Shown one piece after another: positions 47,057 through 54,888 of a stretch of DNA of 64,000 bases. The stretch spans positions 2,254,659-2,318,658 of the forward strand of contig NZ_CM001792.1 in assembly GCF_000340475.1 (NCBI RefSeq). The letters are read 5' to 3'. The notes under the pieces were generated by a model. That model did no database searches. It had not been told where the DNA came from and worked only from the letters and a program-made list of their open reading frames with translations. The first letter of the stretch is position 1, and every line of letters starts with the position of its first letter. Source of the DNA: Oceanobacillus kimchii X50. Its GTDB lineage: Bacteria; Bacillota; Bacilli; Bacillales; Amphibacillaceae. The position numbers were made by a program, and so were the translations under genes.

Positions 47057-47926
47057 ATGCATTTACAGGATTGGGAAATGTTATCCACTTTATATGAGAC
47101 AGAGAATATTACACAGGCTGCCCATCAATTATTTTTAACACAACCCACCCTGACTTCACGAATGAAAAAATTAGAAACCTATTATGGTATACAAATTATT
47201 ATGAGAAAACGTAGGGGAATTGCTTTTACTCCTGAAGGTGAGCAATTGGCACATCATGCTCAGCAAATGTTAAAGGAGCAGAGAAAGATTGAAGAAACAC
47301 TAGACAATATGAAAAATCAAGTTACAGGAACATTACGTGTAGGAGTTTCAAACTTTTTTGCATCTAATAAAATGCCCAAACTGCTTCAATTATTTAAACA
47401 AGAATATCCTGATGTTGAGTGCCAAGTAGTAACTGGATGGAGTAGCGAAATGCATCGATTGTTATTAAATCATGATGTACATATTAGTTTTATAAAAGGA
47501 AATTATCCATGGAAAGAGAGAAAACAATTATTGTATGAAGAAGAAATTTGCATCGCATCACCTTGGGAGTTTTCTTGGGAACAACTTCCTGAGCTTCCAA
47601 GGATTGATTATTATACGGACGATCATATGCGACTGATGGTTGATAATTGGTGGCATCACCATTATACTCAAAGCCCCAATATTACTATCCATGTTAATCA
47701 AGTGGAAACTTGTAAAGAAATGGTTGTACATGGTTTAGGCTATGCAGTGGTTGCTAATTTAGTAGTTAGAAATAACCCAGAATTAATTGTTAAACCAATC
47801 ATAAATGAAGATAGGGAACTCATTAAAAGGCAGACTTGGATGTATTACCCCGAAGATGCATTGCAAATGAATGTTGTTCGTGCATTTGTAGATTTCATTC
47901 AAACCATTGATGTTAAAGCATTATAA
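47057..47926 (+). CDS. LysR-family transcriptional regulator, divergent from prp operon
   Basis: 289 residues. An N-terminal winged HTH (1-60; NITQAAHQLFLTQPTLTSRM) is followed by the LysR effector-binding domain (about 90-285; VTGTLRVGVSNFF, LVVNGLG-like MVVHGLGYAVVANLV). Start ATG after ATAGGAGG. Its divergent position, 170 bases from prpC, suggests it controls the methylcitrate genes, possibly with methylcitrate as inducer. In other bacteria PrpR (sigma-54 type) or GntR-type proteins do this. Confidence 0.87.
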   Translation: MHLQDWEMLSTLYETENITQAAHQLFLTQPTLTSRMKKLETYYGIQIIMRKRRGIAFTPEGEQLAHHAQQMLKEQRKIEETLDNMKNQVTGTLRVGVSNFFASNKMPKLLQLFKQEYPDVECQVVTGWSSEMHRLLLNHDVHISFIKGNYPWKERKQLLYEEEICIASPWEFSWEQLPELPRIDYYTDDHMRLMVDNWWHHHYTQSPNITIHVNQVETCKEMVVHGLGYAVVANLVVRNNPELIVKPIINEDRELIKRQTWMYYPEDALQMNVVRAFVDFIQTIDVKAL

Positions 47927-47989
47927 CCTAAGAAAAAATAAAACTACCAAAAAGTCAAATGAGATTAATTATCGTGAAGGAGATTTTTA

Positions 47990-48114
47990 AAATTTCTAGG
48001 GCAAGAAGGCCGAGGGTGAGACAGCGGTGAGCTGTAATATGCTAACCATGAAAGTAAAGTATATTTCCCAATTGTATTAATCTGAACTTATCTTTACTAC
48101 TCTAGTCTCAACCT
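47990..48114. repeat. Dispersed intergenic repeat, degenerate copy 4
   Basis: Minus strand starts with an AGGTTGAGAC-type end (about 48105-48114). It holds GGAAATATACTTTACTTTC and the arm AGCTCACCGCTGTCTCACCC, the same order as in the copy at 42766 (GAAATATATTCCGTTTTC, then GAGCC...GGGTCTC). The left end is badly decayed. Confidence 0.6.
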
Positions 48115-48174
48115 GGTTATTATAACTAATAAATAAAATATATTGCCTTTAAAATTGTCTTCTAAGATAAAATT

Positions 48175-48873
48175 TCACTTTAACTGTACCCATTCTGGAA
48201 CTCTCATTTCACAAAGAAGTTCGACTTCCTTTTCACGGGTATACAAATAGGAACTATTTTCTATTAAATCTTCATCTACAAATCCAGGATGAGTCATCAC
48301 TTCTACAGAAAGAACATTTTCTTTTTTTAATTGTTCAAACAGATTATCTGTAACACCATCTTGATAAAATTCAGTCCATAATTTTTCAGTCCAACATATA
48401 TCCGGATAATCCTTCAACGAATCCGCATACCGTACAGGAACTTCATATTCCTTAGCTAATTTTAAAATAACACCTACTAATGGTGGCCAAGCGTGAATGT
48501 GATGATGGCTATCTATATGATTAAGTGTTAAACCCGTTTTCCTAAATGCTTCTAATTGAGCTCGCCATTCCTTTTCAACATCTTCTAGTAAAGGAGGAGC
48601 CATATTTCGATAACTACTTGTATACTTAAAATTACCATTTGATTGTATCAAAGAAGTGTTATTATTTAAGATGGGTTTCCCCCATGTTAAAACGAGATGT
48701 AATCCTACTTTTAACTCGTGATTTTTCTTTGCCTGTTCAACAGCGTATTCTACTGATAATCCATTCATCATGAGTGTCGTTGATGTAACACATCCTTCTC
48801 TATGGGCTTTTATAATTCCATCCGTTACACCTCTCGTTAGTCCATAATCATCCGCATTAATCTCTACCCTCAT
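48175..48873 (-). CDS. chbG: ChbG/YdjC-family carbohydrate deacetylase
   Basis: 232-residue TIM-barrel-like deacetylase. Metal-binding motif INADDYGLT (Asp pair, 4-12), second site GLHLVLTWG (about 77-85), and HIDSHHHIHAWP (about 119-130) are the YdjC/ChbG hallmarks. E. coli ChbG removes one acetyl group from phosphorylated diacetylchitobiose so that ChbF can cut it. RBS GGAGGGG before the ATG; 17 bases after gntR, in one operon. Its presence favours a chitin disaccharide role for the neighbouring PTS. Confidence 0.9.
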   Translation of the reverse strand: MRVEINADDYGLTRGVTDGIIKAHREGCVTSTTLMMNGLSVEYAVEQAKKNHELKVGLHLVLTWGKPILNNNTSLIQSNGNFKYTSSYRNMAPPLLEDVEKEWRAQLEAFRKTGLTLNHIDSHHHIHAWPPLVGVILKLAKEYEVPVRYADSLKDYPDICWTEKLWTEFYQDGVTDNLFEQLKKENVLSVEVMTHPGFVDEDLIENSSYLYTREKEVELLCEMRVPEWVQLK

Positions 48874-48890
48874 TGATACCCCTCCATCAA

Positions 48891-49619
48891 TTATTCTAAT
48901 TCTGGATATTTTCGTTCTATTGTAAAGTTAGTCTTATCTCCTCGGAAAAACGACTTTGAAAATTCTATTTTTTTCCCCAGTTGATCTTCTGCAATCGTTT
49001 CTATGTAAAAACATGGTAGTCCTGGCTCACATTCTAGATATTTACAAATTTGATCATCTGCAAGGGTTATTTCCATATTTTCATAAGTTTTAGCAATGAA
49101 TACATTGAACATGTCGTTTAACGACTTATATAAAGAAGTTTCAACATGTGTATTGGTAATTCCTGGTGCAATGGACCAAGGTATAAACGCTATTTCATAC
49201 TGCGTGGGCTGGCCATTTGCTTTACGAACACGTTCAATCCGCTGTATAGGGTCTTTCATATATACATCTAGATATGAAACAATCATTTCATCAGCTGCAA
49301 TTACAGAAATATCTATTACTTCAATTTCTGATACTTTCCCTTGAATTGCTAACTGATCACTATAACGCTTGACGGTCTGTGTCAGTGTCTGTTTCACTTT
49401 TTCATCAGCTACAAATGTTCCACTTCCTTGTTGTCTAACTAGGTAGCCTTCTAGTGTAAGTTGGTTTAATGCTGTACGAACAGTGGTACGGCTTACATTA
49501 AAATCTTTGCAAAGATCTAGCTCTGGTGGAATTTTTTCTCCACTTTTGTATTGATTTGTCTTAATTCGTTGTAATAACTCCTGCTTAATATAAGCGTGTA
49601 AAGATTGGTTTTTCTCCAT
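48891..49619 (-). CDS. GntR/HutC-family transcriptional regulator of the PTS locus
   Basis: 242 residues. An N-terminal GntR winged HTH (about 8-75; KSGEKIPPELDLCKDFNVSR, TTVRTALNQLTLEGYLVRQQ) precedes a UTRA-type effector domain (about 95-235; PIQRIERVRKANGQPTQYE). UTRA regulators of this kind respond to phosphosugars. Divergent from the PTS genes, whose promoter is flanked by TTGTAT/ATACAA palindromes. RBS AAAGGAG before the ATG at 49619. It likely represses the locus until sugar phosphate is taken up. Confidence 0.9.
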   Translation of the reverse strand: MEKNQSLHAYIKQELLQRIKTNQYKSGEKIPPELDLCKDFNVSRTTVRTALNQLTLEGYLVRQQGSGTFVADEKVKQTLTQTVKRYSDQLAIQGKVSEIEVIDISVIAADEMIVSYLDVYMKDPIQRIERVRKANGQPTQYEIAFIPWSIAPGITNTHVETSLYKSLNDMFNVFIAKTYENMEITLADDQICKYLECEPGLPCFYIETIAEDQLGKKIEFSKSFFRGDKTNFTIERKYPELE

Positions 49620-49649
49620 TACCGTACTCCTTTTTCACTGTTTTTATTT

Positions 49650-49678
49650 AGTTTACAAGATTTGAAACTGATTGACAA
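49650..49678 (-). promoter_or_regulatory. Putative promoter of gntR-chbG
   Basis: On the minus strand TTGTCA (49673-49678), a 17-base spacer and TAAACT (49650-49655), about 30 bases before the gntR start. Confidence 0.45.
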
Positions 49679-49706
49679 TAATTTATGTTATAACAACTAA
49701 ATAAAA

Positions 49707-49740
49707 TTGTATGGACAATACAAAATTTGTATGATACATT
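49707..49740 (+). promoter_or_regulatory. PTS operon promoter with two GntR-type operators
   Basis: Palindrome 1: TTGTAT-N5-ATACAA (49707-49723). Palindrome 2: TGTAT-G-ATACA (49728-49738). They overlap a TGGACA -35 (49712-49717) and a TACATT -10 (49735-49740) with a 17-base spacer. HutC/TreR-type regulators often use TTGTATATACAA-like sites. Confidence 0.6.
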
Positions 49741-49767
49741 TTAGGTGAGTTATCTAAACATTTTAAA

Positions 49768-49781
49768 TAAAAGCGATTACA
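49768..49781. promoter_or_regulatory. cre-like site before the PTS operon
   Basis: TAAAAGCGATTACA matches the cre consensus at all fixed positions except position 2 (A for G). It lies just downstream of the promoter and 22 bases before the first gene. Confidence 0.6.
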
Positions 49782-49803
49782 TTTAGTGAAGGAGCATTAA
49801 ATT

Positions 49804-51114
49804 ATGGCATTAAAACTCGTTATTATCGGTGGTGGTTCAAGTTATACTCCGGAGATTATTGAAGGAATTATTCAACGTCAGGATACTTTTCCTGTAAATG
49901 AAATTGTTCTAGTTGATATTGAACCAGGGAAACATAAACTAGAAACTATTGGTTATCTTGGAAAAAGAATGATTCATCAAGCGAATGCGAATATTAAACT
50001 TTCATGGACATTGAATCGTAAAGAAGCATTAGTCAATGCAAATTTTATTGCTACTCAAATTCGAGTTGGTGGTCTTAAAGCACGTGCAATAGATGAACGT
50101 ATTTCGCTAAAGCATGGTTTTATTGGACAGGAAACAAATGGTGCAGGTGGCATAATGAAAGCTTTTCGTACAATACCTGTGTTGATGGAAATCGCAAAAG
50201 ATGTACAAGAAATATGCCCAGATGCTTGGATTATTAACTTTACAAATCCAGCAGGAATAGTTACAGAAGCACTTCTAAATTATTCTCGACATGAAAAAGT
50301 TATAGGAGTTTGTAATATTCCTTTTAATACACAACATTCCACTGCCGAACTATTAAATGCAAAACCTGAAGAGGTGCAAATTGAATTTATTGGACTAAAT
50401 CATTTTATTTTTGGTAAGAAGATACTTGTAGACGGAGAAAATCTTACGGAAGAAGTATTCGATCGACTAATCAACCGGGAAGCCAATTATACACCAGCAA
50501 ATATAATGCCGTTAAATTGGTCAAGGACATTCATTCAATCTACAAAACTATTACCTAATCCATATCATCAATATTATTTCCAAACAGAAACAGTACTCCA
50601 AAAGGATTTGCATGCATATAAAGAAAATGGTACACGAGCGGAGGTAGTACAACAATTAGAAGAATCCTTATTTGATTTATATCAACAACCGGAATTAAAT
50701 ATTAAACCAAAAGAACTTGAAAAAAGAGGTGGAGCATTTTATAGCAAAGTTGCATGTAGTTTAATGGACTCCATATACAATAATAAGAATGATATACAGA
50801 CAGTAAATACACATAATCATGGTACGATTACTGATTTACCGAATGATGCAGTAATTGAAGCTAATTGTGTGATAACAAAAGGTGGTCCAAAACCAATTTC
50901 CATTGGAAAGATTCCAGCTCCTGTAAAAGGCATGATCCAAAATATGAAAGCAATGGAAGAACTCACAATTCAAGCTGCATTATCGGGAAAATATGAGGAT
51001 GCTTACAATGCGTTTGTTATGAATCCATTAATTCAAGACGAAAAGAAAGCAAAAGTGTTACTTGATGAACTTTTAGAAGCTCACAAATCTTTTCTACCAC
51101 AATTTAAACTATAG
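49804..51114 (+). CDS. chbF: Family 4 glycoside hydrolase, 6-phospho-beta-glucosidase (ChbF/LicH-like)
   Basis: 436-residue NAD+- and Mn2+-dependent GH4 enzyme that cleaves phosphorylated beta-disaccharides by a redox mechanism. The NAD-binding fold starts LVIIGGGSSYTPEIIEG (5-21). Also visible are NFTNPAGIVTEALL (about 149-162), the metal Cys in GVCNIPFNTQH (about 173-183), LNHFIF and HNHGTITDLPNDAVIEANC (about 338-356). RBS GAAGGAG. First gene of the operon chbF-EIIC-EIIA-EIIB. It could act on cellobiose-6P or chitobiose-6P. Confidence 0.92.
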   Translation: MALKLVIIGGGSSYTPEIIEGIIQRQDTFPVNEIVLVDIEPGKHKLETIGYLGKRMIHQANANIKLSWTLNRKEALVNANFIATQIRVGGLKARAIDERISLKHGFIGQETNGAGGIMKAFRTIPVLMEIAKDVQEICPDAWIINFTNPAGIVTEALLNYSRHEKVIGVCNIPFNTQHSTAELLNAKPEEVQIEFIGLNHFIFGKKILVDGENLTEEVFDRLINREANYTPANIMPLNWSRTFIQSTKLLPNPYHQYYFQTETVLQKDLHAYKENGTRAEVVQQLEESLFDLYQQPELNIKPKELEKRGGAFYSKVACSLMDSIYNNKNDIQTVNTHNHGTITDLPNDAVIEANCVITKGGPKPISIGKIPAPVKGMIQNMKAMEELTIQAALSGKYEDAYNAFVMNPLIQDEKKAKVLLDELLEAHKSFLPQFKL

Positions 51115-51126
51115 GAGGAACAAAGC

Positions 51127-52419
51127 ATGAATAACAAATTTATGCAGAAATTTATTGAAATCGCTGGTCGTATTGGGTCACAACGTCATTTAGTTGCAAT
51201 ACGTGATGGTTTCGTTTCTATTATGCCTTTAATTATTATTGGGTCATTAGCTGTGTTAATCAATAACTTTCCAGATTTCGGGAATTTTAGTCTAGTTGAA
51301 ATGTTAAATAGTATTTTTGGTGAAGGTAAATGGCAAGTAGTTGGTGGAAGTATATGGAATGGTACATTCGCTGTATTAGGACTACTTATATCATTTTCTA
51401 TCGCATATAATTTAGCTAAGTCCTACGAAATAGATGGTTTATCTTCAGGTTTAATTTCCGCTGCAGCTTTTATTATGCTTGTCCCGACGACTGCTGATGG
51501 TGGATTGAATTTTGCTTGGCTTGGAGCACAAGGACTATTTGTTGCTATTATTCTCTCCATGCTAGTAACAGAGTTTTTCAGATTTCTCATTAATAAGAAT
51601 ATTACCATCAAAATGCCAGAAGGAGTTCCTGAAGGAGTTTCCAGATCATTTTCTGCTTTAATACCAGCGATAATTATTCTTGTTCTTGTTGGTCTATTCC
51701 ATGCTTTCGTTAGTGTATTCTCTGGAATTAGTATATTTGAAGTAATATTCAATGTAATACAAGAGCCCCTCCAAGGACTCGGAAATACATTACCTGCAGC
51801 AATCATTGTTGCCTTCTTAAATCATTTATTATGGTTTTTTGGGCTACATGGTACAAACATTATCGGATCAGTAATCGAACCAGTATATTTGCCTCTGATT
51901 GAACGAAATGCAGACTTATTCCAAAAAGGTATGTCCGCATTTGATGTGCCAAATGTAGTAACAAAACCATTTTTAGATACATTTGTTTTTATGGGTGGAT
52001 CTGGAACGACAATTGCTTTGCTGATTGCTGTATTTATTGTTATCAGACATGAAAAAAATCATCCATATCGAGAAGTAGCAAAATTATCAGCACCTGCCGG
52101 TTTATTTAATATCAACGAACCAGTAATTTTTGGGTTACCAATTGTATTAAACCCAATCTTTTTAATTCCTTTTATCCTTGTACCTGTCACCTTAACAATA
52201 ATCTCTTATTTTGCTTTGTCATTAGGCCTTGTACCAAAAACCGTCGCTATACTTCCTTGGACAACTCCCCCTATATTAAGTGGATACCTTGTCACTGGAG
52301 GAAATGTACGTGGAATCATTTTACAGCTCTTTAACTTAACCATAGCCGTACTATTATATATTCCATTTATTATGGCGGGTGTACGTTCGATGAGAGAAAA
52401 GATAGGAGGTCAAAAATAA
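51127..52419 (+). CDS. PTS lactose/cellobiose/chitobiose-family transporter EIIC
   Basis: 430-residue membrane subunit with about ten helices. Family landmarks: IAGRIGSQRHLVAIRDGFVS (about 12-31), FFGLHGTNIIGSVIEPVYLP (about 238-257), and the substrate-binding loop FNINEPVIFGLPIVLNP (about 325-341) with the key Glu. It imports the disaccharide with phosphorylation by EIIA/EIIB. RBS AGGAGG. Its stop overlaps the start of the EIIA gene by one base. Confidence 0.94.
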   Translation: MNNKFMQKFIEIAGRIGSQRHLVAIRDGFVSIMPLIIIGSLAVLINNFPDFGNFSLVEMLNSIFGEGKWQVVGGSIWNGTFAVLGLLISFSIAYNLAKSYEIDGLSSGLISAAAFIMLVPTTADGGLNFAWLGAQGLFVAIILSMLVTEFFRFLINKNITIKMPEGVPEGVSRSFSALIPAIIILVLVGLFHAFVSVFSGISIFEVIFNVIQEPLQGLGNTLPAAIIVAFLNHLLWFFGLHGTNIIGSVIEPVYLPLIERNADLFQKGMSAFDVPNVVTKPFLDTFVFMGGSGTTIALLIAVFIVIRHEKNHPYREVAKLSAPAGLFNINEPVIFGLPIVLNPIFLIPFILVPVTLTIISYFALSLGLVPKTVAILPWTTPPILSGYLVTGGNVRGIILQLFNLTIAVLLYIPFIMAGVRSMREKIGGQK

Positions 52420-52754
52420 TGACCATACAACAGGAAGAATTACAAGTGCTTTCATTTCAAATTATATTACATGCAGGAAACGCTAGGTCTGAAGCAATGG
52501 AAGCATTACAGCTTGCTAGAAACGGAGAATTTAACGAAGCAGAATTAAAGCTAGAAACTGCTGATAAAGAATTTACAGAAGCTCATCATATACAAACATC
52601 TCTATTACAAGATGAAGCAAATGGGACCATTCCAGAATTCTCCATAATCCATATCCATGCACAGGATCATTTAATGAATGCTTTAACTGTAAAAGATTTA
52701 GCAATCGAAATGATTGCAATGCAAAAACAAATAAAAAAGTTGGAGGAGAGATAA
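52419..52754 (+). CDS. PTS lactose/cellobiose-family EIIA
   Basis: 111-residue three-helix phosphocarrier. The phosphorylated histidine lies in IIHIHAQDHLMNALTVKDLA (about 76-95), and the trimer-forming aspartate is in the same segment. The helix LHAGNARSEAMEALQLA-like region (about 13-28) is conserved. RBS GGAGG inside the end of the EIIC gene. One base separates it from the EIIB gene. Confidence 0.94.
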   Translation: MTIQQEELQVLSFQIILHAGNARSEAMEALQLARNGEFNEAELKLETADKEFTEAHHIQTSLLQDEANGTIPEFSIIHIHAQDHLMNALTVKDLAIEMIAMQKQIKKLEER

Positions 52755-52755
52755 C

Positions 52756-53061
52756 ATGAAGATTCGTCTCGTATGTTCTGCTGGCATGTCCACATCCATG
52801 CTTGTTAAAAAAATGGAAATCGCAGCAAAGGAAAATAAATTAGAAGTGGAAATTGACGCAATTCCTGAATCACAATTAAAAAATCATTTAACAGATCTAG
52901 ATGTTGTATTAATTGGTCCTCAAGTTCGTTATTTAGAAAAGAAGATTCGTGAGTTAGTTGAACCAAAAGGAGTTAAAGTTGCTGTTATTGACCAAATGGC
53001 TTACGGTTTGGTTCAAGGTGATAAAGTATTAGAACAAGCAATCAATCTAAAAAACACTTAA
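52756..53061 (+). CDS. PTS lactose/cellobiose-family EIIB
   Basis: 101-residue cytosolic subunit. The phosphocysteine lies in the P-loop RLVCSAGMSTSMLVKKM (4-20; Cys7). VLIGPQVRYLEKKI (about 52-65) is the second family block. It passes phosphate from EIIA to the incoming sugar. Last gene of the operon, followed by a terminator. Confidence 0.95.
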   Translation: MKIRLVCSAGMSTSMLVKKMEIAAKENKLEVEIDAIPESQLKNHLTDLDVVLIGPQVRYLEKKIRELVEPKGVKVAVIDQMAYGLVQGDKVLEQAINLKNT

Positions 53062-53108
53062 ATTAGACTCATGATCAAGGTATAATAATATTAACTGTTT
53101 TAACCAAT

Positions 53109-53144
53109 AAGATTTCACCTATCACTTTTGATAGATGGAATCTT
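53109..53144 (+). terminator. Terminator of the PTS operon
   Basis: AAGATTTCACCTATC pairs with GATAGATGGAATCTT (one mismatch, one G-U) around a 6-base loop, followed by TTCTTACT. Confidence 0.8.
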
Positions 53145-53272
53145 TTCTTACTATATAAGGATAGATACTATATTTCAAAATATCTTTTCATAGAAATACT
53201 ATTTATTTATTATTATAAATGAAGGGTTTTATAATAAAATTATTGAATATTATATAAATGGAGGCGATCAAA

Positions 53273-53740
53273 TTGTATGAACACATTTCAAATCATATGA
53301 AACAAGTACGCGGGATCACTTTAAATTCTCTAGAAAAAATTCCTGAAGAATTAGCTGATCATATCCCAGAAACATATCGAAATAATATTAGATGGAATTT
53401 TGGCCATATTATAGTAGTTCAAGAGAAGCTTATATTTGGAGTAATGAATGAAAAGCTAGAGATCCCTACAACCTTTATCGAATATTTTAAACCTGGTACT
53501 AGTCCGAATGAATGGAAGGGAACACCACCTAGTTTTAATGAAATAGTTAAAGAACTAACCCTTCAAATTGATAGAATCGACAACTATGCACCTTATCACC
53601 TAGAAGAGACTTTGCCTACTCCTTTTATCAATAGCTCAAAAATGCGATTTGACACTTTTTCCGAAACATTGTTATTCAGTTTTTATCACGAAGCTCTTCA
53701 TATGGAGACAATTAAGCGTATTTATCGACTTGTAAAATAA
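53273..53740 (+). CDS. DinB/YfiT-superfamily putative metal-dependent hydrolase
   Basis: 155-residue four-helix-bundle protein of the DinB family (unrelated to DinB polymerase). The three expected metal-binding histidines are visible: NFGHIIVVQEKL (about 43) and FYHEALHMETI (about 142 and 146). Members act as thiol-dependent transferases or have unknown roles in stress. I use the TTG at 53273, 8 bases after GGAGG; the ATG at 53258 overlaps the Shine-Dalgarno. Monocistronic. Confidence 0.82.
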   Translation: MYEHISNHMKQVRGITLNSLEKIPEELADHIPETYRNNIRWNFGHIIVVQEKLIFGVMNEKLEIPTTFIEYFKPGTSPNEWKGTPPSFNEIVKELTLQIDRIDNYAPYHLEETLPTPFINSSKMRFDTFSETLLFSFYHEALHMETIKRIYRLVK

Positions 53741-53833
53741 AAACTGTTTAACGAATGTATAAAGGGGAATATGTATAATGTAAAATAAAAACATCTTTAT
53801 TGATGAAATAGATTAAACTTTAGGAGGCTCACT

Positions 53834-54241
53834 TTGCATATAATCCTTTTTGATGGTGAATGTAATGTTTGTGATTCAAGTGTTCAATTTATTCTAAAGC
53901 GAGATCAAGAAGGAATGTTTTCCTTTGCCTCTCTACAAAGTGAAGCAGGTAAATATTTACGAGAAAAATATAACATCCCTAATGATACAGACAGTATGGT
54001 ACTCGTAAAAGAAAATAACGATGTGAAAATAAAGTCTAATGCGGTACTAGATATTTGTAGAAAATTACCATTACCATGGAAATTATTATACGGATTAACT
54101 ATTGTTCCAAACTCTATTCGAAACAAAGCTTATGATTGGTTCGCCAACAATCGATTTAAATGGTTTGGTAAAAAACAACAATGTAAACTCCCTACTCCCG
54201 AAGAAAGACAAAGATTTATCGAATCCGTTGAAGATATATAA
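53834..54241 (+). CDS. DCC-family thiol-disulfide oxidoreductase-like protein (DUF393, YuxK-like)
   Basis: 135 residues. N-terminal motif FDGECNVCDSSVQFILKRD (5-23) contains the DxxCxxC active-site-like cysteines of the DCC (DUF393) family. It is followed by FASLQSEAGK, MVLVKENNDVKIKSNAVLDI and WFANNRFKWFGK, as in YuxK. A thioredoxin-like redox role is assumed, not shown. Start TTG at 53834, 6 bases after AGGAGG. Ends at a strong terminator. Confidence 0.88.
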   Translation: MHIILFDGECNVCDSSVQFILKRDQEGMFSFASLQSEAGKYLREKYNIPNDTDSMVLVKENNDVKIKSNAVLDICRKLPLPWKLLYGLTIVPNSIRNKAYDWFANNRFKWFGKKQQCKLPTPEERQRFIESVEDI

Positions 54242-54281
54242 AAAAGGGTGACCTCTGACTCGAAGAGGTTACCCTTTTTTT
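54241..54281 (+). terminator. Terminator of the DCC-family gene
   Basis: AAAAAGGGTGACCTCT pairs with AGAGGTTACCCTTTTT around a 7-base loop, with a T-run. Confidence 0.9.
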
Positions 54282-54337
54282 GTAAAAATTTTTATTCCGC
54301 ATCAGGCAGTAATACTCGCACTAAATAAGGATCCAAT

Positions 54338-54787
54338 TTATTTCTTTTGGATTGGAAACTTGATGACATTCCCTTTTTTTTGCCTGTATATTTCTTTTAA
54401 CTTACTTACAACTAATAAACCATGCTCTCCAACTAACTCCAAAAGATAGTTGATGCCATCTTTATCACCAAAAATCCAACGATCTAATTCTTTATCATCG
54501 TATTCTGGATGTGTTAACTGATAATACAAACCAATTCTAGTTGACTCATTGATCAAATTGTCATAAGTAGCATTATAAATAAAATAATCATTAAAATAAC
54601 TCGTTCTTACTACTCCAAGTCCTAACTTTTCAATCCAATCATAATTCAGCTCGTGATTGTCTACTCCATATAATCTATCCACGCGCTTAAAGTCAAATTC
54701 GGTATTGGTCATTACTTCTATATCTAAATAGTTTTGTAATGCTGTTGCATCAATATAAAACATTCTTTTTCTTTCTTGATTCATCAT
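54338..54787 (-). CDS. Hypothetical protein, 149 residues
   Basis: I do not recognise this family. Soluble, acidic in the first two-thirds, with several aromatic residues (SYFNDYFIYNATYDN, LYYQLTHPEYDD) and a basic tail (RQKKGNVIKFPIQKK). No signal peptide, no membrane helix, no cysteine cluster. RBS AAAGGGGG precedes two adjacent ATG codons (54787 and 54784), either of which could be used. It lies alone between two terminator-bounded units. Confidence 0.65.
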   Translation of the reverse strand: MMNQERKRMFYIDATALQNYLDIEVMTNTEFDFKRVDRLYGVDNHELNYDWIEKLGLGVVRTSYFNDYFIYNATYDNLINESTRIGLYYQLTHPEYDDKELDRWIFGDKDGINYLLELVGEHGLLVVSKLKEIYRQKKGNVIKFPIQKK

Positions 54788-54852
54788 TTCATTCCCCCTT
54801 TAACGACATCTACTTACTTTAATAGACGGCAAACTATATAAAAAAGAAGCAA

Positions 54853-54880
54853 AAAAGTCATAGAAAATTCTATGACTTTT
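54853..54880 (-). terminator. Terminator of cstA
   Basis: AAAAGTCATAGAA and TTCTATGACTTTT form a perfect stem, followed by TTG/T-rich sequence on the minus strand. Confidence 0.85.
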
Positions 54881-54888
54881 ATATTCAT

